Source of the DNA: Bacteroidales bacterium
GTDB lineage: Bacteria > Bacteroidota > Bacteroidia > Bacteroidales > Prolixibacteraceae
Reading direction: 5' to 3'
Assembly (NCBI GenBank): GCA_012719495.1
Contig: JAAYAG010000118.1
Location: forward strand, 1 to 64,000
DNA: 64,000 nt
Part shown: positions 17,906 to 26,912 of the stretch, one piece after another
Position numbering within the stretch: position 1 is the stretch's first letter
Layout of the letters: each line of letters begins with the position of its first letter
Made by a program: the position numbers and the translations under genes
The notes under the pieces: generated by a model
What the model was told of the DNA's origin: nothing
The model's database searches: none
What the model saw: the letters and a program-made list of their open reading frames with translations, nothing else

Positions 17906-19693
17906 ATGAGAATTCAGATAACTCTTTTCCTGCTGATTTTGTCGGGTATTGTTGCTGCTCAAGATCTTGTTATTTTGCATACTAACGACTTGCATTCGCA
18001 CATTAATGGATTTGCTCCAGAAACCGATTATAGTCCGTTAACCCTTAACGACGATGATACAAAAGGTGGTTTTGCAAGAATTGCAGGATTGATTGACGAG
18101 CAGAAGCAAGTTTATGGCTCGAAACTATTGGTAGTAGATGCCGGTGACTTTTTGATGGGCACCTTGTTTCAAACCCTTGAAACGAAAACAGGTTTTCAGC
18201 TTCACCTGATGAAAAAAATGGGATATGACATTGTCGCACTGGGAAATCACGAGTTTGACTTTGGACCAAATACCTTAGCCCAAATTATTGAAAATAACAT
18301 CAATTTAGGAGAAATTCCACAGGTTGTTAATTCAAACTATATTCCGGAAAAAGATGGCTCCGATTCTAAGTTTTCTAGATTATTTGATAATGGAAGGATA
18401 TTGAGGTATTCAGTCATCGAGAAAAATGGGTTTCGCATTGGGGTTTTTGCGTTGTTGGGAAAGGCTGCAAACGAGGCAATTCCCGGGTATCTTAATGTTC
18501 GTTTCGATGAAAATAAGCGGGTTGCCAAGAGAATTGCGGCTCATTTAAAAAATGTAGAAAAAGTTGATCTGGTTATAGCATTGTCGCATAGCGGCGTAAC
18601 CGATAAAGGCAAAAAAGGGTGGAGAGGAGAAGATTATGATCTGGCTAAAGCTGTTGATGACATCGATATTGTGATCAGCGGCCATACCCACACTGAGTTG
18701 CCTTCTATAGTGTATGCCGGGAAAGGTATTGTAGTGCAAACCGGGTCAATGGGTATAAATGTCGGGAAACTTGAAATATCCTTCGATTCGAATAAAAGGC
18801 CAAACGTAAAATATCAACTGATTGCTGTTGATGATAAGATTTTGGGTGATTCAGATTTACAGCGTGTTATCGATAAAAAAAGTGAAGAGATTCAGCAACT
18901 GCTTTCTTCTGAGGTTAATATAGACCTTACAAAGCCAATCCTCGAAACTACATTCCCGCTTACACTCGACGATCGTATTCCTGGGCAGAGTAACCTTGGG
19001 CCTTTCGTCTCCGATGCGGTGTATTATACCCTTCGAGATATTTTTAAAAATCCGGTCGATATGACCGTCGTTGCGACGGGCGTTATCAGACAAAATATTG
19101 AGGTCGGAAAAACCGGAATGCAGAATGTTAATGATTTATTCCATATAATGCCTCTGGGAATAGGTGAAAATACTTTGCCTGGGTCTCCTCTTGGGAAGAT
19201 TTATGTTACCGGCAATGAACTAAAAAAGATAATGGAGCTTATATTGACCGTATATCACTCGAAAAGGGATTATTACTTGTTTTCAACGGGAATGAACATC
19301 AAATATGATCCAAACAAAGGATTATTTCGTAAAATTTCTGAAATGACAATCGGGACCGAGGAAACCGGGTACCGTAACATTTCTTTTTCTGCAAAAGATA
19401 AAACCTTGTACAGCATTGCCGCAAACAAATATATCTTAAGTTTTATCGGGGCTATTAAGAAGATGAGTTTTGGCTTGGTAAATGTTACATCGAAAGATTC
19501 AACCGGGAATGTTATCGACGGGGATCGCTTGCTGATCGATGCTGATTCGCAAAAACCAGGTATCCAGGAGGTCAAAGAGTGGCTTTCTTTAATTGAGTAT
19601 GTGCGGTCGTTTCCCGATCGTAATGGCAATGGCATTCCCGATATGCCTGAAAAATACAAGGGAAAAGTTAATCCGTTTGTTGTTGTAGATTAA
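17906..19693 (+). CDS. Secreted bifunctional metallophosphatase / 5'-nucleotidase (UshA-like)
   Basis: 595 aa from the ATG at 17906 (a GTG two codons earlier is in frame). A signal peptide is followed by a metallophosphoesterase domain (about 20-330) with the di-metal motifs ILHTNDLHSH (DxH), VVDAGDFLMG (GDxx), ALGNHEFDFG (GNHE) and VISGHTHTELP (GHTH). A 5'-nucleotidase C-terminal domain (about 350-540) contains NLGPFVSDAVYYTL and the substrate-side VATGVIRQ. It dephosphorylates extracellular nucleotides for phosphate and nucleoside scavenging in the periplasm or at the surface. It is monocistronic and ends at the shared terminator with hppA. Confidence 0.92.
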   Translation: MRIQITLFLLILSGIVAAQDLVILHTNDLHSHINGFAPETDYSPLTLNDDDTKGGFARIAGLIDEQKQVYGSKLLVVDAGDFLMGTLFQTLETKTGFQLHLMKKMGYDIVALGNHEFDFGPNTLAQIIENNINLGEIPQVVNSNYIPEKDGSDSKFSRLFDNGRILRYSVIEKNGFRIGVFALLGKAANEAIPGYLNVRFDENKRVAKRIAAHLKNVEKVDLVIALSHSGVTDKGKKGWRGEDYDLAKAVDDIDIVISGHTHTELPSIVYAGKGIVVQTGSMGINVGKLEISFDSNKRPNVKYQLIAVDDKILGDSDLQRVIDKKSEEIQQLLSSEVNIDLTKPILETTFPLTLDDRIPGQSNLGPFVSDAVYYTLRDIFKNPVDMTVVATGVIRQNIEVGKTGMQNVNDLFHIMPLGIGENTLPGSPLGKIYVTGNELKKIMELILTVYHSKRDYYLFSTGMNIKYDPNKGLFRKISEMTIGTEETGYRNISFSAKDKTLYSIAANKYILSFIGAIKKMSFGLVNVTSKDSTGNVIDGDRLLIDADSQKPGIQEVKEWLSLIEYVRSFPDRNGNGIPDMPEKYKGKVNPFVVVD

Positions 19694-19733
19694 CACATAT
19701 AATGCGAATAATCAATATCAACAGTTAATATGC

Positions 19734-19769
19734 AAAAAAGGTTGACCGATAAAACGATCAACCTTTTTT
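19734..19769. terminator. Bidirectional terminator between 5'-nucleotidase and hppA
   Basis: Perfect 12-bp stem AAAAAAGGTTGA (19734-19745) / TCAACCTTTTTT (19758-19769) around a 12-nt loop. The A- and T-runs on both arms let it act for both convergent genes. Confidence 0.9.
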
Positions 19770-19789
19770 CTATTGGAAAATTTAATGGG

Positions 19790-22063
19790 TTAGAAGATGT
19801 GGTAGGCTACAGTTAAACCGGCCATAACTACTGAAACCATCGACATAAGCTTAATAAGAATATTTAAACTTGGTCCTGAAGTATCTTTAAACGGGTCACC
19901 AACAGTGTCGCCTACAACGGCAGCTTTATGTGTTTCACTGCCTTTGCCTCCAAAGTTTCCTTTTTCGACGAATTTTTTGGCATTATCCCATGCACCACCC
20001 GCATTGTTAAGGAATACAGCAAGGGTGAAACCAGTTGTCATACCGCCCATGAGCAGCCCTACAACTCCTGCTACACCGAAAATAAGCCCAACAACAACAG
20101 GCACGGCAATAGCTAGTAATGACGGAAGCAACATTTCGCGTTGTGCCCCTTTGGTTGATATTGCTACACATTTTGCATATTCAGGTTTTCCTTTTCCTTC
20201 AAGAATTCCTGGTATTTCACGGAACTGACGGCGTACTTCGTCAACCATCGCACCAGCAGCACGGCCTACGGCTTTCATGGTCATTGCACAGAATACAAAG
20301 GCCATCATGGCTCCAATGAATAAGCCACCGAGCAATATTGGGTTGAAAAGGCTTAGGTCGTAATAAGTAGCAAAATCTTGCAAACTAGCGTTCGAAATTA
20401 GCACCTGTTTTACGCCTTCTGTAGCGGTCTCTGTTTGATTGTTAACGAACTGGATTCCATTTTTCATGAGAATTTCTCCATTGTTGAGAGCTCCTCGCAG
20501 CCAAATCTTAATTTCTTCGATGTAAGCTGCAACAAGCGCAAGGGCAGTTAGAGCTGCTGATCCAATGGCGAAACCTTTACCTGTAGCTGCAGTTGTGTTT
20601 CCTAACATATCCAAGGCATCGGTACGTTCCCTCACTTCTTTGGGCAATTCGCTCATTTCAGCATTTCCGCCTGCATTATCGGCAATGGGTCCAAATGCAT
20701 CTGTAGCAAGGGTTATCCCTAATGTAGAAAGCATACCAACAGCCGCAAACCCGATTCCATATATCCCTTCTGCAAAATTGGTGAAGCCGCCCGAGAAGCC
20801 GAATGCTGCAATAATGCCAGCTACAATGGTAATTACGGGGATCCAAGTAGAATACATACCAGTGGCAATACCATCAATAATAGTGGTAGCTGGTCCCTGT
20901 TGTGCTTGTCTGGCAATTCCTTTTGTTGGGCCATATTCATCAGAAGTAAAATATTCAGTTCCTTGTCCAATAATTACTCCGGCAACTAGGCCAGCAACTA
21001 CCGCGCCAAATACGCCCCATGTTATTATATCCAAGGCGGCCATAACGGCAACTGCAATGAGGATTAAGACTGAGCTTCCTCCGGTTCCGAGGAGTAAGGC
21101 ATTCAGTAAGTTCTTCTGGGTTGCCGATTCTTTGGTGCGAACCATGAAAATACCGATAATCGACAAGATAATACCAATTGCTGCCACTAGCATTGGGGCA
21201 ATAACTTTGGTGGTTTGTTCTTCTGCATTAATTGAAAGTGCGGCACCAAGGGCTGCAGTGGCTAAAATTGAACCACAATACGATTCGTAAAGGTCTGCAC
21301 CCATACCGGCAACATCGCCCACGTTATCGCCCACGTTATCGGCAATGGTAGCGGGGTTGCGCGGGTCATCTTCTGGTATTCCGGCTTCAACCTTTCCTAC
21401 AAGGTCGGCTCCTACGTCGGCAGCTTTAGTGTAGATACCACCGCCTACACGGGCAAAAAGGGCTTGTGTTGAAGCACCCATGCCGAAGGTTAGCATTGTT
21501 GCTGTAATTTCAATTAATTTGTGAGATTCGTCCATGCCGGGTCTTACAAAAGTGAGCCCTAGGAATGAAAGCCCTTCACGCATATTTTCAACAGTATAAA
21601 CCAATTTGGTTAGAATTAGGTACCATGCAGAGATGTCGAGCAGGCCAAAACCAACGACAACAAGCCCCATAACGGCACCACTGCGGAAAGCTACTTTTAG
21701 CCCTTTGTTCAGCGATTCTGATGCTCCCTGGGCTGTACGTGCCGACGCATTGGTGGCAGTTTTCATGCCCAGATATCCACATAGGCCAGAGAAAAACCCC
21801 CCGGTAAGGAAGGCGATGGGTACAAATGGGTTTTGTACACCCATATAAGCCAGTAAGGTAAGAATAACTACCAAAACAGCAAATACAATCGTTACAACTT
21901 TGTATTGTCTTCTAAGGTAAGCCATTGCTCCTTCGCGAACATATTGCGCAATTTCTTTCATTTTGTCGGTACCTTCCGAGTTTTTCATCATGTTTCGGTA
22001 GAAATACCAGGCAAATGCCAATGCTGCAAGCGCGGCAGCTGGAATAAATATAAAGTAATTCAT
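19790..22063 (-). CDS. hppA: K+-stimulated membrane pyrophosphatase (ion pump)
   Basis: 757 aa with about 16 membrane helices. It couples PPi hydrolysis to Na+ and/or H+ export across the inner membrane. The pyrophosphate site is visible as [13 protein letters not shown] and [19 protein letters not shown], with a second acidic cluster [14 protein letters not shown] near the C-terminus. The sequence [10 protein letters not shown] (about residue 490) has Ala at the position that is Lys in K+-independent enzymes, so this is the K+-dependent class; Bacteroides relatives of that class pump Na+ alone or Na+ plus H+. It saves energy by using biosynthetic pyrophosphate. Single-gene transcript, convergent with the 5'-nucleotidase. 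Confidence 0.96.
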   Translation of the reverse strand: MNYFIFIPAAALAALAFAWYFYRNMMKNSEGTDKMKEIAQYVREGAMAYLRRQYKVVTIVFAVLVVILTLLAYMGVQNPFVPIAFLTGGFFSGLCGYLGMKTATNASARTAQGASESLNKGLKVAFRSGAVMGLVVVGFGLLDISAWYLILTKLVYTVENMREGLSFLGLTFVRPGMDESHKLIEITATMLTFGMGASTQALFARVGGGIYTKAADVGADLVGKVEAGIPEDDPRNPATIADNVGDNVGDVAGMGADLYESYCGSILATAALGAALSINAEEQTTKVIAPMLVAAIGIILSIIGIFMVRTKESATQKNLLNALLLGTGGSSVLILIAVAVMAALDIITWGVFGAVVAGLVAGVIIGQGTEYFTSDEYGPTKGIARQAQQGPATTIIDGIATGMYSTWIPVITIVAGIIAAFGFSGGFTNFAEGIYGIGFAAVGMLSTLGITLATDAFGPIADNAGGNAEMSELPKEVRERTDALDMLGNTTAATGKGFAIGSAALTALALVAAYIEEIKIWLRGALNNGEILMKNGIQFVNNQTETATEGVKQVLISNASLQDFATYYDLSLFNPILLGGLFIGAMMAFVFCAMTMKAVGRAAGAMVDEVRRQFREIPGILEGKGKPEYAKCVAISTKGAQREMLLPSLLAIAVPVVVGLIFGVAGVVGLLMGGMTTGFTLAVFLNNAGGAWDNAKKFVEKGNFGGKGSETHKAAVVGDTVGDPFKDTSGPSLNILIKLMSMVSVVMAGLTVAYHIF

Positions 22064-22396
22064 AAGCTAATATGTATTGATGTGGTTAATCTTCATTCAA
22101 TATTTTTCTATTGTTAGGCTTTATTTGTCAAAAAATATTCTCTTATTGTGTGAAAATGATTCTATATAACCTTTTTTACTTGCAAATTTTCACTTTCAGG
22201 GCTCCAATTTAATGCATTATTCAAAGAATACAAGGCCTAAGATAATTTATCTGTCTAAATTAGTTTTTTTGTCGGCGTTATGTTCAAATTTTTTAATATT
22301 TCTAAAGATTTGTTCAATCATTTTATTCACTAAGAACTTATTTTTATTTTTGTACATCATTGAAAAACCAGTATTATCATATCTCATTTACAGCGT
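22064..22396. other. Divergent intergenic region between hppA and the phosphatase gene
   Basis: 333 bp, strongly AT-rich, with promoters for both flanking genes. An open frame on the plus strand has only AT-rich low-complexity codons and is not considered a gene. A TATTTTTG box near the right end is listed separately. Confidence 0.4.
22345..22352 (+). promoter_or_regulatory. Candidate -7 box of the phosphatase gene
   Basis: TATTTTTG fits TAnnTTTG and is 44 bp upstream of the ATG at 22397. No TTTG at ideal -33 spacing. Confidence 0.4.
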
Positions 22397-22879
22397 ATGA
22401 GCAGAAAAACGGAAGTGTTGTTTGTTTGCCTTGGAAATATTTGCCGGTCACCGGGTGCCGAGGCTGTGTTTCAGTCGATGGTTGAAAAAGAAGGGCTTAG
22501 TAGTGTAATTTCGTGTGATTCTGCTGGAATTATAGGGGTTCATGAAGGAGGGCCTGCCGATAGCCGTATGCAGAAACATGCTAATTTGCGGGGCTACAAT
22601 CTTCTAAGTATTGCCCGTAAGTTTAACCCTCTGACTGATTTTGACCGTTTCGATTTCATTATTGGGATGGACGAAGACAACGTAAGCGATTTGCAACGAA
22701 CGACTCGCAGCTCAGCCGATTCTGCTAAAATTTTCTTAATGACTGACTTTTGTTCTTCTGATAAATACATAGGTGTTCCCGATCCATATTACGGAGGAAG
22801 CTCGGGGTTTGAGTTGGTACTTGATTTGTTGGAAGATGGTTGCGAAAACTTGCTGGAACATATAAAGAGGGAGATTTAG
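22397..22879 (+). CDS. Low-molecular-weight protein-tyrosine phosphatase
   Basis: 160 aa, normal LMW-PTP size. The P-loop CLGNICRS (C-x5-R-S, Cys about residue 11) is the phosphate-binding nucleophile site, and VPDPYYGGSSGFE (about residues 127-139) carries the general-acid Asp. Such enzymes remove phosphate from tyrosines, often on capsule kinases (Wzc/BY-kinases), but no kinase or capsule gene is nearby. Its last 4 nt overlap the stop of the convergent membrane gene. A decayed second copy of its C-terminal end lies 1.5 kb downstream. Confidence 0.93.
   Translation: MSRKTEVLFVCLGNICRSPGAEAVFQSMVEKEGLSSVISCDSAGIIGVHEGGPADSRMQKHANLRGYNLLSIARKFNPLTDFDRFDFIIGMDEDNVSDLQRTTRSSADSAKIFLMTDFCSSDKYIGVPDPYYGGSSGFELVLDLLEDGCENLLEHIKREI
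22833..22866 (+). repeat. 34-bp perfect direct repeat, copy 1 (in the phosphatase gene)
   Basis: Identical, base for base, to 24389-24422. It codes for the last conserved residues of the phosphatase (DGCENLLEHIK). Sequence just upstream is related but diverged. Confidence 0.85.
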
Positions 22880-23319
22880 CTATTGGCCAATCTCTCTCTG
22901 ATCTTTTCATTCACAATTGCGGCAATTTCTTCCGGGGAATCGGTTCCAAGGTAGATTAGCTGATAGCTGCTCCTTCGCTTTATTTCAATAGCTTTATTTC
23001 CCGATACATTAAAAATAGTAATGCCTGGCTTAAATCGTATTCCCCAGCCAAGAGAAAAATAATTTACTGAACGACAATAAACTATGTCTTTTAAGTCGTA
23101 TTTTCCACGAATCAAGCCAATTCCAAAAAAGAAGGTAAGATGAGTGTCGTTTACTATAATGGTTAATGAACCAAAAAGAACCAGCATTACTACCATTCCT
23201 AACGAAACAATAAGTTGTGTTGTTTTGTCGAGTGGCTGTATGAAAATCATCAGTTCAATTACTGCTACAATAATGATTACGGCCCATCCTATTTGTGTTT
23301 TTTTCATTGAAGTTTGCAT
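22876..23319 (-). CDS. Membrane protein with two N-terminal helices and a PH-like domain
   Basis: 147 aa. Two membrane helices (about 9-28 and 36-55) are followed by a soluble domain of about 85 residues whose strand pattern (YDLKDIVYCRSV, GWGIRFKPG, AIEIKRRSSYQLIYLGT) resembles bacterial PH-like (bPH) domains that follow paired helices. An internal Met at codon 5 (23307) is an equally plausible start. It is the last gene of a three-gene minus-strand operon, 15 bp after the YIP1-like gene. Function unknown. Confidence 0.65.
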   Translation of the reverse strand: MQTSMKKTQIGWAVIIIVAVIELMIFIQPLDKTTQLIVSLGMVVMLVLFGSLTIIVNDTHLTFFFGIGLIRGKYDLKDIVYCRSVNYFSLGWGIRFKPGITIFNVSGNKAIEIKRRSSYQLIYLGTDSPEEIAAIVNEKIRERLANS

Positions 23320-23334
23320 AAAACAACGTTTTAT

Positions 23335-23943
23335 TTATGAGAATGTTACATTAAAGGCTTTTAGAATATTGTTTGAAATAAATCCTGTTATTATTGTTGA
23401 TACGATGAAAATAACTATAAAAGAGATGATTAGTTTAGCTTCTTTCAAATTGGTCGATACTTTAAATGCGTTAAACGCCAACGTAATTAACCATATGGTT
23501 GAAAGTAAGGTAAATATAATAAGGATAATAGCCGTTGTTAGTTCAACTGAAGACAGATCAGTTGGTTCTCCTATTGAAAGAGCGCTCCACATTATATGTT
23601 TACCAAATTTTTCCAGTGCTGGTGAAAACCCGGTAGAGGCAACCAGCAAATATGGGAAACGTGCCATCGCCTGAGTACCAAAAACGTCGATAAACCGAAT
23701 AGATGATGGGGATAAAACAATACCAGCAAAATATAACAAAGCAGATAAGACCAACCAGTTTGATATAGATTGGGCGAGTATTACAATGAACGGCAATCCA
23801 GAACTTGTTTTAACCGAAATCAAATCGGGGAAATGAACACCGCTCAGATATCCAACGAATGCTGTTGCAAAAAGGATGCCCAGGCCAATGAAAAACGATT
23901 CCCAGCCAGCAATATACTTGAAAGGATTAATGAGCTTATTCAT
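23335..23943 (-). CDS. YIP1-like integral membrane protein
   Basis: 202 aa with five or so hydrophobic helices and the start NKLINPFKYIAGWESFFIGLG, followed by the helix pattern of the Yip1 superfamily. Bacterial members are of unknown function. Its first 8 nt overlap the end of the DUF2089 regulator gene, so they are co-translated. No catalytic residues are evident. Confidence 0.6.
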   Translation of the reverse strand: MNKLINPFKYIAGWESFFIGLGILFATAFVGYLSGVHFPDLISVKTSSGLPFIVILAQSISNWLVLSALLYFAGIVLSPSSIRFIDVFGTQAMARFPYLLVASTGFSPALEKFGKHIMWSALSIGEPTDLSSVELTTAIILIIFTLLSTIWLITLAFNAFKVSTNLKEAKLIISFIVIFIVSTIITGFISNNILKAFNVTFS

Positions 23944-24220
23944 TTATGTTGTTTTGAAAGTTGGATATTTTTTCAATTAGTTCATCAAGCATATTACGAA
24001 CAGTAGGGTAACTCAGGTTTAATTTCTGAGCCATCACCTTAAGACTCCCGCTACTTAGAACGAACTCAATTATAAACTCTTGATCTTTGTCATCGAGCGA
24101 AAGAAATAATGGAAGTGAGAAACTTCCAATGATCGATGTTTGGCATGCATCACATTGCAGGCTGTGAACACTGAGCCCTGCGTGACAACTCGGGCATTGT
24201 ATCGGAAGTTTCTTGTTCAT
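23936..24220 (-). CDS. DUF2089-like zinc-ribbon/HTH regulator
   Basis: 94 aa from the ATG at 24220 (an upstream in-frame extension passes through the promoter). The N-terminus has a zinc ribbon, CPSCHAGL...LQCDACQTS (two CxxC pairs, about residues 9-30). The rest is a helix-turn-helix: LDDKDQEFIIEFVLSSGSLKVMAQ, then LSYPTVRNMLDELIEK, as in DUF2089 proteins and sigma-like HTHs. It probably regulates its own operon, which also encodes two membrane proteins; such a layout resembles self-regulated membrane-stress genes (inference). Confidence 0.8.
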   Translation of the reverse strand: MNKKLPIQCPSCHAGLSVHSLQCDACQTSIIGSFSLPLFLSLDDKDQEFIIEFVLSSGSLKVMAQKLNLSYPTVRNMLDELIEKISNFQNNINE

Positions 24221-24239
24221 TGGTACATTTATTTTGAAA

Positions 24240-24269
24240 CAAATATAATCAGGAATGAATAAAATCAAA
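24240..24269 (-). promoter_or_regulatory. Promoter of the DUF2089-YIP1-PH operon
   Basis: On the minus strand TTTG (24266-24269), an 18-nt spacer, then TATATTTG (24240-24247), a close match to the Bacteroidota -33/-7 consensus. The -7 box ends 20 bp from the DUF2089 ATG. Confidence 0.65.
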
Positions 24270-24360
24270 CATTAATTAAATAAAATTAAAGTAATTTTTA
24301 ATATAATGAAATAATAAAAGAGTAAATGTGAATTTTGAATTTGTTTTATACCAAAGTCTA

Positions 24361-24435
24361 GAGCTTAAATTAGTTCTTGATGTTTTGAAAGATGGTTGCG
24401 AAAACTTGCTGGAACATATAAAAAAACAGCGTTAA
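24361..24435 (+). pseudogene. Remnant C-terminal tail of a second LMW tyrosine phosphatase
   Basis: This stretch reads ELKLVLDVLKDGCENLLEHI followed by KKQR and a stop, clearly homologous to the tail of the intact phosphatase 1.5 kb upstream (FELVLDLLEDGCENLLEHI, then KREI). No P-loop or other phosphatase sequence precedes it; only the last about 24 codons survive. The final 34 bp (24389-24422) are identical to the intact gene while the preceding codons differ, mostly at synonymous or conservative sites. Confidence 0.8.
24389..24422 (+). repeat. 34-bp perfect direct repeat, copy 2 (in the phosphatase remnant)
   Basis: Perfect match to 22833-22866. The two copies bracket the DUF2089/YIP1/PH operon, 1556 bp apart start to start. 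Confidence 0.85.
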
Positions 24436-24456
24436 AAGGGAACTCTTTTTTCCAGG

Positions 24457-25164
24457 TTAAAGCATGGGGTCTGATATTTCTATCGACACTATTGATTGGT
24501 CTTTTTCGGCAAGCAATTGGGTTAGCTCAACTAGGCCAACTTTGTTCGACGAACCAATTTTATACATAAACCCGAAATTATCGGTTCGTGAATACGCTGG
24601 GTTTACTTCAATAACCCTGAAATGATATTTATTAAGCATTTGTCTGATCTTTTTGTCTGTTTCGGCTGAGGTAGATTTTACGGTGAGTATTTTCAGGCTG
24701 AGCGGGGTGAAGAAATATCTTTCAAGTTGTTCTACAACAATTAACACAATTAGCAACAACGCAACGGTAATAAATGCAGGGATATACATTCCGGCTCCTA
24801 TGGCAAGGCCAACTCCGGCAATAGCCCATATAGAAGCTGCTGTAGTTAAACCTCTAACGTTTATTCCTAGTCGCATTATGGTTCCTGCACCAATGAATCC
24901 AATACCGGAGATTACCTGTGCTGCAATACGGCCAGGGTCACCATTTTGAAACGAGCTGAATGTTTGTGGAATATAGATGGAAAGTAACATCATTAATGTG
25001 GAACCGATACAAATCAGCATGTGTGTTTTAATTCCTGCCGGTTGTCGGTGCGATTCCCTTTCTACACCAATTAAAGCACCTGCCACAACACTAAGGCCAA
25101 GCCGGAATAGGGTAGTGGCGGTATTTATCTCAGTCGATTGGATTATTTCATTCAGGTAACTCAT
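24457..25164 (-). CDS. MgtC/SapB family membrane protein
   Basis: 235 aa from the ATG at 25164 (MSYLNEII); a longer in-frame extension has no family similarity. The N-terminal MgtC domain has four to five helices with the signatures RLGLSVVAGALIGVERE, KTHMLICIGSTLMML, QVISGIGFIGAGTIMR and VRGLTTAASIWAIAGVGLAIG. A C-terminal ACT-like soluble domain (about 150-235) follows. MgtC proteins are linked to Mg2+ limitation and inhibition of ATP synthase in pathogens; in most Bacteroidota the role is unknown. No Mg-sensing leader was recognised upstream. Confidence 0.9.
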   Translation of the reverse strand: MSYLNEIIQSTEINTATTLFRLGLSVVAGALIGVERESHRQPAGIKTHMLICIGSTLMMLLSIYIPQTFSSFQNGDPGRIAAQVISGIGFIGAGTIMRLGINVRGLTTAASIWAIAGVGLAIGAGMYIPAFITVALLLIVLIVVEQLERYFFTPLSLKILTVKSTSAETDKKIRQMLNKYHFRVIEVNPAYSRTDNFGFMYKIGSSNKVGLVELTQLLAEKDQSIVSIEISDPML

Positions 25165-25246
25165 TTTTGACTCGTTTTTACGAATGTAATACAAAAACCC
25201 GAAAATTGCCAAGAAAAGTGAGGCTACCCGCTATTTACTCCGGTTA

Positions 25247-26911
25247 TTAGTTTGCTGATGTAAGTAATGAGCGGGCATTCGCAATTGCTTCAGGGGTAGG
25301 GTTATTATTGCTGAGCATTTTGGCAATTTCAACTACTCGTTCTTCGTTGCTGAGGAGCCTCATGCCGGTTTCAACGTTTTTGTCTTTTTCTGTTTTGAAA
25401 ACAAGGTAATGGGCATTGCCTTTTGCAGCTATTTGTGGGAGGTGGGTTATATTTATTACCTGCATATATTCCGACATAGAATGGAGTATAACTCCCATTC
25501 TTGAGGCAATTTCCCCTGAAATGCCTGTGTCTATTTCGTCGAAGACAATGGCCGGAAGCGCTTTCGAACGGGCTATTACTGTTTTAATAGCCAGCATAAG
25601 TCTCGACAACTCGCCCCCTGAGGCTACTTTGTTAATCTCTTCGGGCTGAGTTCCTTTGTTCGCTGTGAAAAGGAATACGGCTTCGTCGTTTCCGATAGGC
25701 GTGTAATCTTCTTTTTGATTGAGCTCAATGCTGAATTGTGCATTGGGCATGCCAAGTTGCTGTAAGTATGCAACTATTTCTTTTTCAATAGCTGGTAAAA
25801 CGGCTAGTCGCTTATTATGCAGTTTCGTGGCATTTAATCCTACTTCGGCTTTCTGTTTTTCGAGTTGCTTTGACAATTGTTCAAGCTCCATATCGAACGA
25901 GGCAGATGCCTGAATTTTCGCGTCGAAATCATTCCGAAGCGAAATCAGTTCACCAACACTGTTCACCCGGTGTTTTTGTTCAAGCGAATACAAACTGTCA
26001 AGCCGTGCTGAAACTTCTTCTAGGCGCGAAGGGTTATGGTCTATCTTCTCAGCCAACATTTCACATTCCAAAGCAATATCGCGCATCTCCAGATATTGAC
26101 TATCCAGTCGGGATATAAGTTGCTGTGCCTGATTGAAATATGCACTAAATCGCTGCAGCGTTGAAATAGACTCTTTCAGTTGTGTAAGGGTTGATATTTC
26201 TTCTCCGTCGAGCAGGGTGTGTACATGGTCGAGGCCCGATTTGATTTCTTCAGCGTGACTGAGCATTTCCAATTCCTGTTCCAATATTTCTTGCTCTCCG
26301 TCAACAAGTTTCATCTCGTTTAACTGTGCAAACTGGAATTCGTAATAGTCGAGATCTGCCTTTGATTGTTTTGCTTTTTCGAGGGTAGTATTTAGTTGGC
26401 TTTCGGTTTTTTTCATTGCCGAAAAAACGTTTTGATACAGGGCTATTAACTCCGTATGGTTTCCATACCAGTCGATTACATTGAGCTGAAATTGCCGTTT
26501 TGCCAGTTCAAGGTTCGAATGCTGCGAATGTATGTCGATGAGCATAAGCCCCAATTCCCGCATTAGGGGTAACTGTACAGGGGTGTCGTTGATGAAAGCC
26601 CTCGACTTGCCGGTGGGCGTAATTTCACGCCGCATTACTATGGGGATCTCGAAATCGAGGTCATTATTTTCGAAAAAAGAACGAAGGGTTGGGGTGGAAA
26701 GAATGGTGAACCGGCCTTCTATGATGCATTTTTCATCGGTATTGTTCAGCGTGGCGCTGTCGGCCCTTTGACCAAGGATGAGAGACAAAGCTCCCATAAT
26801 GATCGATTTTCCAGCTCCGGTTTCTCCTGTAATCACGCAAAAGCCAGACGAAAAATCGATGGTTAATTGCTTTATTATTGCGTAGTTGATGATTGAGAGG
26901 CTACTTAGCAT
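25247..26911 (-). CDS. recN: DNA repair protein RecN
   Basis: 554 aa, normal for RecN, an SMC-like ATPase acting in double-strand-break repair. Walker A is GETGAGKSI (about residue 30), a central coiled coil spans about 150-380, the ABC signature is ASGGELSRLMLA, and Walker B is IVFDEIDTGISGE. Last gene of the operon bamD-rpoZ-coaBC-DUF4835-recN; only 1 bp separates it from the DUF4835 stop. Confidence 0.96.
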   Translation of the reverse strand: MLSSLSIINYAIIKQLTIDFSSGFCVITGETGAGKSIIMGALSLILGQRADSATLNNTDEKCIIEGRFTILSTPTLRSFFENNDLDFEIPIVMRREITPTGKSRAFINDTPVQLPLMRELGLMLIDIHSQHSNLELAKRQFQLNVIDWYGNHTELIALYQNVFSAMKKTESQLNTTLEKAKQSKADLDYYEFQFAQLNEMKLVDGEQEILEQELEMLSHAEEIKSGLDHVHTLLDGEEISTLTQLKESISTLQRFSAYFNQAQQLISRLDSQYLEMRDIALECEMLAEKIDHNPSRLEEVSARLDSLYSLEQKHRVNSVGELISLRNDFDAKIQASASFDMELEQLSKQLEKQKAEVGLNATKLHNKRLAVLPAIEKEIVAYLQQLGMPNAQFSIELNQKEDYTPIGNDEAVFLFTANKGTQPEEINKVASGGELSRLMLAIKTVIARSKALPAIVFDEIDTGISGEIASRMGVILHSMSEYMQVINITHLPQIAAKGNAHYLVFKTEKDKNVETGMRLLSNEERVVEIAKMLSNNNPTPEAIANARSLLTSAN

Positions 26912-26912
26912 A

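Noticed and set aside
22212-22400. 62-codon plus-strand frame in the hppA upstream region
   Set aside because: Composition is just AT-rich Leu/Ile/Phe/Ser from the promoter region; it overlaps the phosphatase start.
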